A stretch of DNA of 64,000 nucleotides from contig NW_019091360.1 in the NCBI RefSeq assembly GCF_001949145.1, forward strand, positions 3,057,477 to 3,121,476, read 5' to 3'. Under the pieces are notes generated by a model. That model made no database searches. It saw only the letters and a program-made list of their open reading frames with translations, and was not told the DNA's origin. Source of the stretch: Acanthaster planci (taxonomy: Eukaryota; Echinodermata; Asteroidea; Valvatida; Acanthasteridae). Shown here piece after piece: positions 35,916-47,831 of the stretch (the first letter of the stretch is position 1; each line of letters opens with the position of its first letter). The position numbers and the translations under genes are program-made.

Positions 35916-38900
35916 GGTCGGGATGGCTGTCTGTCGGAAAACATACCATGGTGGAAAATAAATAATTCGAACTAAATTCTCAAATTAATCTAAATTAAAC
36001 GAAATCTAAAATAATAGTAACAATTTCTTTTGAGGCGCCCTCTGCATAAACCTGTGTCAGGATGTTGTACAATCCCACAAAATGTCGAAAATGTTTAACA
36101 AAGAAAAAGGTATGGGGTCTTTCGATTATTCATGCGGAAAAGACCAAAAATACGTTTTAAAAGAAAAACAAAACGCCTTGTAGGAAGCAGCAGCCTTTAC
36201 AATGAAAGATTGTTCCAAAGCCTGGAAGCACTGGTCTGGAACACCCTGTTACTGCAATGCTACGTGCCCGCAATAGGCTGATACAAAGTCCCATTCCCGT
36301 AAGCATTTGAGCGAAGACGGCCAAAATTACGAACACGCTATTCTGAATATGAGGGAGCCATGTGTACATCCATGTACCATGCATGTACACAGTTCTTTCG
36401 GGGGATCATAGCTAGGCACTGCCAAGTATGTCGAGCCCCCCCTCTTACCCAGTCACCGACCGTGGTGATAGTAAATGATGCAGTCCGGTGGAATTGGATA
36501 GTTCCCACGTCTCAATACGACACTGTTAATGGTACGAAACCCCAGTATCCGAAAAGATGTGCTGGCTCGGAAGGACCAACTCCAAGCAGCGTAGACAGAA
36601 TTATAGCGTGACCAGCATACCTCATGTTTATCGGAAATAAGTAGACACACCACGCAGTACAAAAGTCGCCTCCGGGTAAAATAAGAAGCCCACTACATGT
36701 GTACGAACGACACAGTATACAAATGTTTATTTCTTGACGAAAGTCCCGAAAACACTCACCAAACGAAGACAAAGATGGTCAGCGATTCAGCACAATATGT
36801 CAATTTACTCCAATACTTCAGTTTAAAATAAGAAAGTCAAAGATGTCAAACCAAAAGTAAGATTTAAAGGTATGAAAATTATCCAACGACACAGAATCAA
36901 ATTACATCGCAGCCATCGAAACGGCGCTCTAGTCATGCTCACAAACCCGAGAGCAAACGATTTGGCTATGTACAACAATTAATGCGTAGACAGTTTCTCC
37001 GCAATGATGCCGAATCACCATGGCATAGCCATTGACGGTCCCTCGTCGAATGTTAAAAATCGGTATGTTTAATTATTCATTAACACATGGTCACCATCTA
37101 TTTTGGTTCACGATGGCGCGAACGACAGAGCGCACTGCCGTATAATTCGAATTGAATTGAGAAGCCGCCCTCGAGCTTCGAGGTAATGGAACTGAGTGTG
37201 ATAATGGACTTGAATGTCAACTGGAGACAATACACTCACTGACATTGGCAAAGGACTTCTCTCTAATGTTAGGGCTACAGCAACGCAGTAACCTCACAGC
37301 GTGAGACCCAAACCATTGGATGATCGGGGGGAGAGGGGGCAATTTTCCCTCCCTACCCTCCAAAAAGAGAGAAGCAATTTACAAGAAACGTACAAGGTCT
37401 GGGGACTATTTCATGTGACTTTTTTTCCAAAAATTGTGTACAAAGCTCACAAACTGCTTGCTGGCTACGGTGACCAACCAAAAGCGTCAGAGAGCCTGCC
37501 GTTTCGACCCTAACAGAAAGTTTTTAAAAGGCAACAGATGTAAAGCCTTCTCCACCCCAAAACAATTCTGCCCCCCACTGAAGATTTTCTTTTGGAACTA
37601 CACTTAATTCCCCCTTAGTAACTGAAGCAACATTCTTTCTTTCTTAGTTTGAGCTCTTATTTTTTCTCGTCTAATCGTGATCGCTTGGTCCTACTTTTTT
37701 ACCTTTTGCACATGAGTCAACCCAGTGTATCGGTTGACGATGTATCAAAATTATGAATACCATGAAGCAGATAATTTTAGAAGTAAGAGGATTGGAAAGG
37801 CATGCCTTTTGAGCCAAAACACGTTTTCTTGCTGTTTCATACAAGTGTTGCATTGTACAGTGGAGGAAAATAGTGAGTGGACAAGGTAAAAGAAATTAAA
37901 TCACTTCAATTACAAGAAAAGTGGCTGAGGCCAACTTTTTCAATATATCAGATCACTGTTCCTCTTCGCATGATCATTGTATGTGAGCACCGACATCACG
38001 TTCCCAAGAACATTTTTACTGCAACAAACACAATACTTGACTTTTTGGAATGCAATTTCGTCGCACAAATGTGAATATTTACAAAGACACACAGACAACA
38101 GGCTGACAGGTTAAGGATCGTCCGCCACTTTAGCGAAGTCTCGATTGAGTCAATTTTCGAAAGTAAAATGTTTTAATGAGAATATAATGGTTGAAAATTA
38201 CTCACCGTAATTGAGAGAAACAGTTGTTTGAAGCGTTCACCGCAACTTCCCCGCTAGAGTAAAATTTCAAAACGTGGAGTTTAATACAAAGTCTCCGTTT
38301 AACAAAACATAAGTCAGCATGACACTCCTTTGCACGGCAGCGCTCTGTCTGCCTCTAATCTCCAAAGTAACAGCAGACTGTCAAAGTAATCTCTGATAGA
38401 TCTTGTGATATTACAAAAAAAAATAAAGGAGCACTGGGCGATAGGGTTAAGGAGGCGCATGCGCATAAGCCACACACTGGTTGTAGGTTTTTGAGCTCTC
38501 TGTCAGTAGCCAAAGTAACAGTGATGATAATAAATAAATGTGAAATTCAATGCTGCGTGTTTGTCCGAATATCAATGATTGGTGGAGGAAAGATTATTGG
38601 ATCTTTGAAATTCGCTGGAAATTAAGGTTGGTCGAAACAAAGCGAATTTTGGCAAGATATTTTGGGTCGTATTGGATGGACATAAAGTGAGGGTTTTTTC
38701 TTATTAGTCCGATGAATATATGGACATTTGGTTAACACGTGGCTGAAAATTTGAACTCCACGAGCAAGCTTGAAATTCTAAAGGTAAGACTAAGTAACAA
38801 TTGAGACAAGCACTAGGAAAACAATTGAGAAGGGTCTTGGAAATGCGGTTAATTTAAACTCCTTCCAGTATTTGTTTTACCGTCTTAAATTCTGTTTGGC

Positions 38901-41900
38901 CTTCTTTTTGTTATTTTGACTAACATGCTTTCCACAGCTGTGGTGTCATCCTGGGAAGAACAATTTAATGTTACATTGGTTTGTTGCGTAAACGATACCG
39001 TTGAATTAATTTTTTATTTGCAAGCTACCCTTTCTTAAAGATGTTTTCAATGAGTACATTGTGGATTCGCAATTCCAACATTTACTGGACAACGTCTTCC
39101 CCTGCCTTTATGACAGCAGTAGCCCCCTCATTTGTCCAGGAAAGAAAGCCTTATAAGGTATATTGAATATTTGCAAAAGAAATTTTTAAATACATTATTT
39201 TAAATACATTAGGAATATAAAATAATATTTGTACGCTGAAGAAGAGTGTAGGCTACAGTTGCCGAAAAATTGTCAAAGAAAAATTCATTACTGTTAAATT
39301 TAAGCTTCCCCGGTGACAGTTAAACTGGTGAAAACCTGGTATTTGGAGAAAGAGTGTCCTTGGGGGTCATTTAGTCCCCATGACAACGCCAGCCATCAAG
39401 TAATGCCGAAAACATTCACGCCACTTACCAATTTGTCTTCATTTCTTCGAGAAATCCATGGCTACTGCGATTGTTTTTTCAAGTGACGTCATCGTTATAA
39501 GAGCAGTGGAGCGACAATATTTGAATGTTATGCCATTTCGTTTCCAGGGAAAGACATCCCATTGTCTTCAAACCCCTCTTTCAGTTTGCTTTGTCCTTCA
39601 CGCATTCAACTGTTCCCTTTTCCGCGAATAACAAAAAAGTCATAAAAATCTCTCAGGAGTCTGAAACTTTATCCTTCCTAAAAGAACTGGACAAATTTTT
39701 GTTTCTTCCGTCTGTGTATTTCTTTTTGTGTAGAAAAACAGATTTCGCGGCAGGACTTTTGTTAAAACATAACACCCACGTTCTGAAAAGACAGCGCATT
39801 GCTTGCAGTCAGTCCACAGACCTTTGGTTGCAATCCAGTCAATCGGCTGCCGCGGACAACGGTGATAAATAAATAAATCAGGCAAAATAGTCTCAGGTTC
39901 CTCTACAAGTCTTCAAGGAACACATCCAATTAAAGCTCATATCCTCATCCTCAATTTTCTTGTCCATTTCTACAACGGCTAAAGCGATGACTTTTGAGGA
40001 TATTTCTATCCAAAGATAACCTCCCCAAGTTGAGAAGCATATCGCAATTTTGATTTCAATATTGATGTATATCAGTGATATTAAACGAATCGTTTTGGAT
40101 TCAATTGCGATTTCAATCGCTGATTTAAATCAAGATGGTATAAACCGGCTAGCCCTTATGTAAATCGTTGTTTGGCAGGCAATTTGGGGCCTATTTACTG
40201 CCCCGAAATCCTTGTTCTGTGACCGTGTCTCTGACTAGATCAAAGAAGTTGCAGCTTGGTGGGAAGATAGCCAATTGGGCTCGTGCACGCGCACTGCGCA
40301 CCGCACACCCGCGCAAACCATAATATTCAACAGCCTATCTATACAGAATGAAACATTGGCAACAGCTTCCCAAATCAAACCACTTGCTTGTTGCTATCAG
40401 AAATTCATTGACCTCTTTTATTTTTCATGGTTTTACGAATGCTTGCCTTATTCCGAGGATAGCGCCACCTTGTGCTTGAGTTCATTCGGGTGTAAAACAT
40501 TGTGGGGACTAAATGTAAACTTTACCCTATCTCTTTAAATATTGATGATCATGATTTGGTTACACACTGTTCAGACTTGCCCATCAGAGTCCCGCCGAAC
40601 CAAACAGTGTATCAGAAGCAGTCTGGGTCAATCGAAACATTGCTTTTTAACAAGTGTAGTTAATTAATAAAAGCGATTCACTATAAGATGCGCCGGGGCC
40701 CATCAAGAGAATGCCACGGGAAAGGCCGCTTTTCGAAGTGCATTGAAGGGAATGGTCGACAAATTCTATCTGCCGCCTGCACTCGAGGAACTTGATTTAT
40801 TCGTGATACTTGTTTGGCAGGGCAGAAGATTTCAGGTATTTCGAGAGGCAGTTTTATTCTTTTTTTTCGTCCTATTGCTTGTATGATATTCTCATCTGTC
40901 AAAAATGTCCTCGGCACTAGTTGATGTTTTGCGCATGTGCGTCAGACCAGTCTCATTTCATAATCACGGCTTTGTCGCCGTATGAGGCTTCATCTCCGAC
41001 GCACAAACCACTCAGAGTTGGTAAACTTGGTCATATTTGCCGTAATATTCACAATTACATACGCTTAGCTGGACACTTACCAAGTGGAATGGCTGTGATT
41101 AAATATTTCAGATGTGCTGAATCAAAATACATTATCTAAAATAACCATCTTGCCAATGATCTGTGAATCTTTAAGCTCCTCAAAGGGACAACGTACAATG
41201 TAGTTCAGCTACTCTTTTCCATGCATTACTGCTCCGGACACATTTTTGCTCCACTGCCTAATGGGTAATTTTCAGATCAGTGAATCTCTTGAATATTACG
41301 TATGGATGTGATAATTAATGGGTGCAGTTTCATTATTAGCCTCCGATTATGTCTTCTGATTTTGGCACTCCTGTCATTGAAAAGTTAATTGACGATTGTG
41401 ACAGCATTATTGTTGATTGGCAGTTGACATATCTACAGTGTGGTCCCTGAGTAGAATTGGCTCATTTCCTCAATGACGTCTTTGACATTTTGCAGCTATA
41501 TCTGTGGCATTGCAGTACATTGTAGTAGCAGCATTCTATTCCCATCGCGGCTAGCCCTCCCATTCAGCCAAACACCGAACAAATAACATGGAGCACCATT
41601 TACTTCAAGGTTTTCATTTCAAATTTCAATTTCAGTCTGTGCAACTACTTTCCTTGGTCATGGGTGGTCCCAAATGATGACATGATGTGTGTCGCTGACG
41701 CCAGCCTCAATGTCACATGCAGCCATACGTGCACATCAGTACTATCCGAAGCATGAGAAGCGTTACTCTTGAAAAAGTTGTGCAATCGAGTGAAAAACCT
41801 GACCCTAAAAAGACTGAGGCTCTTATGAAACCACTCAAAAGAGTGAAGTTTCCTCTCTGCCAAGGAACCATATGCAGGACAACTAAAAAAACCCAGCATA

Positions 41901-42326
41901 TCCTTTATCAGTTTAAACAATGAGGCACCTCTGGTTTCGGCCGGAAGCAGCGGTCGCCTGAATTCCGTAAACGACAAAAGATCAAGACGTGGACCTAAAT
42001 GTATATCACTTGCCGCATAGAGCAATATGAGGTACTTTACAGTTGATTTAATACGGATTTTTAAAAACATTTTTAAACATTAAGCGTTAAATCACACATT
42101 TTAATTGCTTGTAATTGACACCTGATGAAGTCATAATGACGTCATACTTTGGGATCAGGGTTGATGTTCATACCAATTAAAGGTTCAAGTTCGCGGCCTT
42201 GTAGCATGTAGAAAAAATGGTCCGGAAAATTATTGTCTGAAAAAGAGGAGAAGAAAGACGGAATCGAACGATTTCAAAACGGTGAATCGGTTGAGCCCAA
42301 ACGCCTACAAAATGACCTGTCCGTGG

Positions 42327-42362
42327 TATCCTCTTGGTGGCGCACTGTATTGTGAATCTCCA
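42327..42362. repeat. Foldback MITE family, solo right end
   Basis: The sequence ctcttggtggcgcactgtat followed by tgtgaatctcc matches the right terminus of the MITE family. The left part is not recognisable. Confidence 0.5.
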
Positions 42363-43527
42363 CTATTCAAGCCTTACAGCATATATACTGGCGACCCACC
42401 CCCACACACAGACAACTCGTTTCTTGCTCCTTTCTCGCTTCAGTTTGTGTGAGCATATGCCCATGAAATAAACATGAAAGCTGGCAAGCAAAACTAAGGC
42501 TATATTGATGAAAAAATCACGTATCGTACAGAAAAGGAGAAATAACCAAGGGTATAGGCTATAAAATGTTGTAAAGCTCTTGAGTGCTTCCAATGTGACG
42601 AGGCCCCCAGCGAGTTATGTCAGTCATTTTCACACTGTGGAACAGAATTTCAATGAATATCGCAGTCACATCATTCACAGGGCCTGCATTCCTTAATGTA
42701 TGTTATGATAAGGCCACCGCGATGGTTGTGGAATTCTTTAGGTCACATTTCCTAATCACCACACTTTGGCACAAATTGCCTTGAGCTGAGATCGTGAAAA
42801 GAGCGACGTCAAAAACCAATTTAAAGCCTTTTCAGAGTTGTTCCGAATGACTGCAACCGTCACTCTTTCGACGTTCTGCACGGGTTGTCACCCTGAATCG
42901 TCTTCGTGCTTCAGCGCGACTGTTGAATACCGGTCTGAAACGAGACCAGTGAGTGTCCTTAATAGTCATCTTCTGATAGGCCTCGTCAACCCACCTTGAT
43001 GGATGCATATGGGGTGTAAATCGCGGGAGAATCGGCGGTATTTATTCCCACGTTTTGACCGGAGGGGAAAGCTTAAGGGCTCTTGGATCACCCCCACTTT
43101 TTCGTGGTGAGAAAACAAGGCTAATTTTGAGGTATTTATCGACCTTCCAAAGAAACAAAAAGTATACAGTAGCATTTCAGCAGTACTGAAAAAGGGAGGG
43201 GTGCAAATTTATTGAAGCTTTCTTCAGTCCGCTGTTTGGATTTGGTATCCAGCTCCTCCTCCCCCCCCCCCGCAGCTTTCAGTCGAATTTCTACGGCTGG
43301 GCAATATCTTCATTTCAACCATCCCAATTCCCCAAGTTCCAATCGCAGAACTGTTGTACAGCAACTGATAGCTACGTCAGTACAAATACAGAAATAGAAT
43401 TCACAAAGTGGTACAAAAATGACACAGCCATTAAAAAAGACCTCGCTCTTTATGGATCTAATGCCTATTTTAAGGCAACAACGGAAAAATTATACGTAGC
43501 ATTTTAATAACGAACTAAAGGTAAAAC

Positions 43528-43572
43528 TTTGCATAAGCTTTCGTAGCAACAACTACTTCATCAGATGCAATG
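43528..43572 (-). other. Hammerhead-ribozyme-like motif (incomplete)
   Basis: On the minus strand the order is TTGCAT, CTGATGA, a GTAG-TTGTTG-CTAC hairpin, GAAA, GCTT and ATGCAA. CTGATGA, stem II and GAAA are the conserved hammerhead core, and TTGCAT with ATGCAA could form stem I. Stem III is missing or only two pairs. It may be a decayed or minimal ribozyme from a retroelement, or chance within a repeat. Confidence 0.4.
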
Positions 43573-43739
43573 AAGTGAACATCGTCAGGCAAGGTATCAT
43601 TTTCCAGTGTTGTATCAGACTAACACAGCTACCAACCACTGTTTTCAGTATTTTAAGGCAAAACTGTTAATGCCAACCAATGGTGACCTTTCAAACGAAC
43701 TCTGGCCACACATACGCAAAGGCCAACGGTGCTTTTAAA

Positions 43740-44110
43740 CAAAGGCCATAAGATAAGGTTGGTTTAGTTTAATTCGACAACCAGGAGTAAGAAGCCATTA
43801 CTTCGTTGGCACAACGCTCGTGGACAAGTAGTACGCGCGCCTTACATTCTTCTTCGTAAGTGAGAGGTCACTTCAGTTTAAACCACGTCCTCTGCACATA
43901 GAGTTACATGCGTTGATCGCAGTTTACATGGAACCGTGGAACCGGAAGTTTACGAACAACTTCAGCGATCGTCCAATGGGAACATGCCTTTGTGACGAAG
44001 CCACGAACCGGATAGGGTTTCGTGACTTGTCACATTTACGCTCGCGTCAAGCTGGAGAATGTGCTTGAGTGTGGTGCCACCGCGGGTATGGCGTCTAATC
44101 GGATTAGTCC
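43740..44110 (+). repeat. Dispersed repeat, copy A (partner at 56627)
   Basis: Blocks near gtttaattcgaca, the ggcacaa..cgtggaca pair and cgcgtcaagctgg recur in order at 56627-56850. The copy here is longer and has extra sequence in the middle. Confidence 0.65.
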
Positions 44111-44436
44111 GTAGGAAAACTTCACGTTCACCAATGTTTTACTTTATTTTCTCTGCCACAGACGTGTTCAGCATGTCGTGTCCTATCTTCATCTGACATC
44201 GTCCCGAACTTGGCACTGAACACCTGTTATTCAAGCTCGTGTGACCGAAGAAGCCTACAGCCAATGTACAATATCGACGTACAACACATGACAGTCTACT
44301 GCACAATCGTTAACCAGTTAAGCATGAAATGTCAATGTAGCTTGCTTCATTTATTGGCTGTCAAGGACGTCCATTTGACAAGCAAAACTGTGACTGCATA
44401 TCCACAGCAGTAGGATATAACAATTAATCATCATCA

Positions 44437-44673
44437 GGGGCGGATCCAGGAATTTTGCCGGGGGTCAGACTTGTCAAATGTCTGGTTTTACGGTCAGCCG
44501 GACACCTAAATAATGCATTACAATATTATATTGATGCAATACCATAAGCAACCTTGTAGGATCTGATTTAATTTCATTTTTCATTTCATTTTATTTACTG
44601 GTTTTTTTTGGGGGGGGGTGTCAGAGCAGGGAGCTGACCCGGCCACCCCCACCCCAACTCCTGGATCCGCTCT
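44437..44673. repeat. MITE-like element with GGCGGATCCAGG ends
   Basis: The left end ggggcggatccaggaattt and the right end aactcctggatccgctct are inverted repeats of about 18-20 bp, 237 bp apart overall. The interior is non-coding with G- and C-runs. Confidence 0.75.
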
Positions 44674-45344
44674 AGACCGTGCTCGAGGACTGGATGGTGT
44701 TGATGGGACTTGGACAGCACACAATGTTCTCCCCAATTCGAGACAACGACAGACTTTATTTTTAAGTCATGTAGATGGAGAGAAATTAAGGATATGAGCC
44801 TCGATCTGGACCAAGAGAGGGCGCAATTTTCTGATCAACAGAGGCTCCTTTGGTCGGAACAGAACTTCGGTGGTTCACGAACGACTATGAAATGCACACG
44901 TTCCTGTCGCATCGCTACCAACAACATGAATACTCCCGACCAACATGGCTTTTTTCAACCGATGAGTGGATGCTTCTTCTCGAGATGGATATTATGCTGT
45001 TCTGTGCAGTTCCAACGGAAAACCCGATAGCGACTCGTATAATAGACCCGATATTTATTTAATATTTTTCGGAGTTGGTGTGATTTTATGATTGTTTAAA
45101 TCTTATTCTGTAGCTGAAATATTTTCCAGATAATAAAATGGTTTCAGTTTGTTATTGTCAGTGCCTCTGTCCCGAGTTGACTCGTGGATGATACTCAGAT
45201 GCACCCATAGGCTAGTGCAAACCTCCTTCCCATGGGTACGATCTGGCAGCGTCACGTTGAATCCCACAATGTCCCAGTTGCGCAATCGCATTGAAGGAAC
45301 GCGCATGCAGTATATTTTTCTTTCTTGAGGCATGGCGGACACAA
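44674..45344. other. Unassigned stretch with a 70-codon open frame
   Basis: A plus-strand open frame (about 44850-45062) includes WLFSTDEWMLLLEMDIM and looks less random than most, but it has no ATG near its start and no family I recognise. It could be an exon remnant or transposon debris. Confidence 0.2.
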
Positions 45345-45447
45345 GGAGGGCGCTATTTGAAGAGGGTAAAATTTGGAGTGAACCATGACATCTAAGTATC
45401 TCTATGGGGTGACCTCAGAATTTTACCCAAACCTAATAGCGCCCTCC
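45345..45447. repeat. Inverted repeat with GGAGGGCGCTATT arms
   Basis: The left arm ggagggcgctatttgaagag continues into ggtaaaatt. The right arm aattttaccc leads to aatagcgccctcc. The arms are about 28 bp around a 45-bp loop. Confidence 0.75.
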
Positions 45448-47720
45448 CATTTTGCTCGCCTTTCCTCAGATAGGCTAATATGGTTCACATTAAAAATCAC
45501 TGCACTTTCAGGGGCACCCCTAAATCCTGATATTTCAAAATTATTTTTAAAATACAACTCTCACAGATATCCAAGCTGGACAGTAACATGATTGTCGACA
45601 TGTCCGCTTTCATTTTCCTTTCAATTTTTAGTGGGTTGACCGATGAAATGTTGAGAAATTCTCACCCGAAGCGGACCACCCCTAAAATGAAGGAAATTTC
45701 ACTGCCCGGAAAAGTAGCCATTTTGAAAATGCATCCCTCTGCGAGACGGCTTAAAAGTGCCATTTTGGGACCCGATTGTATCCAAATTGCTCAGAATTGG
45801 AAGCCCTGAGTCCGGCCCAGAGGTTCAGTGTCATATTTCTCTCAGGACCCTCTAATATAGAATATTTTGAGTGTATAACTTTTATTAATGAGCTCGATGG
45901 ACACATTTCTGGCCTATTTCGTGGGTGCACCCTCCATACTCGAGTGCAAGATGATGAAGTAAGTCCTCTTAAAAATGTGCGCGCTTCAAGATTCCAAGTG
46001 TGGGGCATCGTGGGAGATGTTTGACGGGGGCTTGGCTCCAGCATTTGCCTCCCTCCCCGATGTATACGCCACTGAATTTTTTTTCCCAGGCTGGCCATGA
46101 ATCTTTAGAACACCCTCTGTAACTTACAGAGGTTTTCACTCACGTGATTTTTGACGGTCAACGTTCAATACACACAGATTTGCTCAGAAATGCGCGCACC
46201 TTCGAAGTCTCTCAGCATAAAGAGGATTTTACACTGCACTAAATAAAAAAGTCTTTGCTTTCTCCCCTGGCGCTCGAGGTCGAAAGAGATTTTATTAATA
46301 CGGGGCTCCTTTCCGACCATGTGCAATTAAATAGGTTTTGTACTTCAAGGTACTATGCACCATTCAGACAACGCTGAATCTCTGAACACGGTGAATTGTG
46401 GGTATGCGCCTCAGCCTGGATTAGGTTTGTTTCGCTACTGACGTCGTCGTGGATGGTAGCTTAACGTCTCGCACAATTTGTTTTATAGCTCACCTAGAAC
46501 GGAACCCTACTGATTTCTTTTGCCCTCGTGCGCTTCGAACGAACGAAACTTTTGAAGTTTTCGTTTCCCTCTCCAAAAATTCCTCGAATCGCAGAAAGTA
46601 ATACCTATAATGATTTTAAAGGGTTTTCCTAAGATGAAAGTGTGAAAATTGCAGAACCCGAGAGAGTTAAGAGAAAATGAAATATGTGCCCCAAGTGTAT
46701 ATTTTCAATGGGCCTCTCAAGTTTTTTGCCTTCACATGATATTTATGCGCATATGCACATAAACTAGAATTTATAGGTGAACTGGTCTATTCTGGCGTAC
46801 ATGGCATTTGAAATATGCAAATTCGAAAATACACGCGCTGCTGCATTAACCTCATTTTGAACCCAAAATGTTGTGCAATAAACGTCATTCACTTGCGTAA
46901 TTCCCTCCCTCAGTTCACATATTTCATCCACAGTCAGAGACAGGAAAATAATATAGGGACGAGAACGAGTCTAACATTACACGAACGTTTGATTGGGTGG
47001 TGCTTCAGACACGAATCTGTTTGGCTCAAAAAGCGGACCAAGTTAATACGCGAGGACCGTTTATTTTTTTCTCCTTAACAGAGAAGGGTTTAGGGCAGGT
47101 ATTGTTTAAAACCAATAATTATCTACGTTTCACATTCATGCAGCGGTAAAAATAGTTTCATACAGTGACAGGTGGAATGTTGTACTCCACTCAGATTCGC
47201 CTCGCTGAATAGAATCATTCATGTGTTACCTCATGAAATTATTCTTACTATTGCACTCTTCAACATGCATCCTTTATTTGTAAAATATAAAATGGTACAT
47301 GTGGCGTTCCATAACGAAACCATTGAAGCGTAGATTTTTTTTTTCATCGAGCTAGTCAACGAGTTGTCATTGCCGTGTTTGCCAATCAAGTGGTTCATGT
47401 CAGCATAGGTGCAGGTATTGAAACCTGAAGCTTTTCATCTCTGAATAGGACACTCGATCGGGTGGTCACCGCAAAGGCTTGGTGAACGAAGACCTTGAGT
47501 CACACAAGCGTACTCCTATCTGTGAGTATTCGGAGGTCGGTCTGTTACAGGTTGGAGAGAACACTATTAAGCAAACGTACACTTCACGCTATGCAGAAAT
47601 GAGGACAAAATGATTCACTATATCCTTGTCATAGCTTCGAGTCTTTCCCGATAGTTTTCTTCGATTTTGCCCTTGAACTGGTGTCTGTTTCTGCGATCGG
47701 GACCCGTCCAGTTTCCCACG
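45448..47720. other. Intergenic region upstream of the AAAP transporter
   Basis: No gene is recognised. A cagtggcgtatacatc-type stretch near 46050 (minus strand) and GC-rich flanks suggest old transposon sequence. The transporter promoter should lie near the right end. Confidence 0.4.
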
Positions 47721-47831
47721 ATGAGAGAAAGGCAGCCAGAGAAGATAGAGCTTTTACGGGCCGAGCTATCGCCGTCGGCTACCAGGGAACGCGCCGCGGA
47801 CACGGCGCAGGACGACAGCCAGCAACTACCA
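47721..47831 (+). CDS. AAAP transporter exon 1, cytosolic N terminus
   Basis: The exon has 37 codons from the first ATG, MRERQPEKIELLRAELS onwards, ending QQLP with a GTAAGT donor in phase 0. It contains no membrane segment. Confidence 0.75.

Noticed and set aside
41645-42070. 141-codon minus-strand open frame with a genuine ATG
   Set aside because: No domain, no splice context and a composition not different from surrounding intergenic DNA; kept only as a remote possibility.
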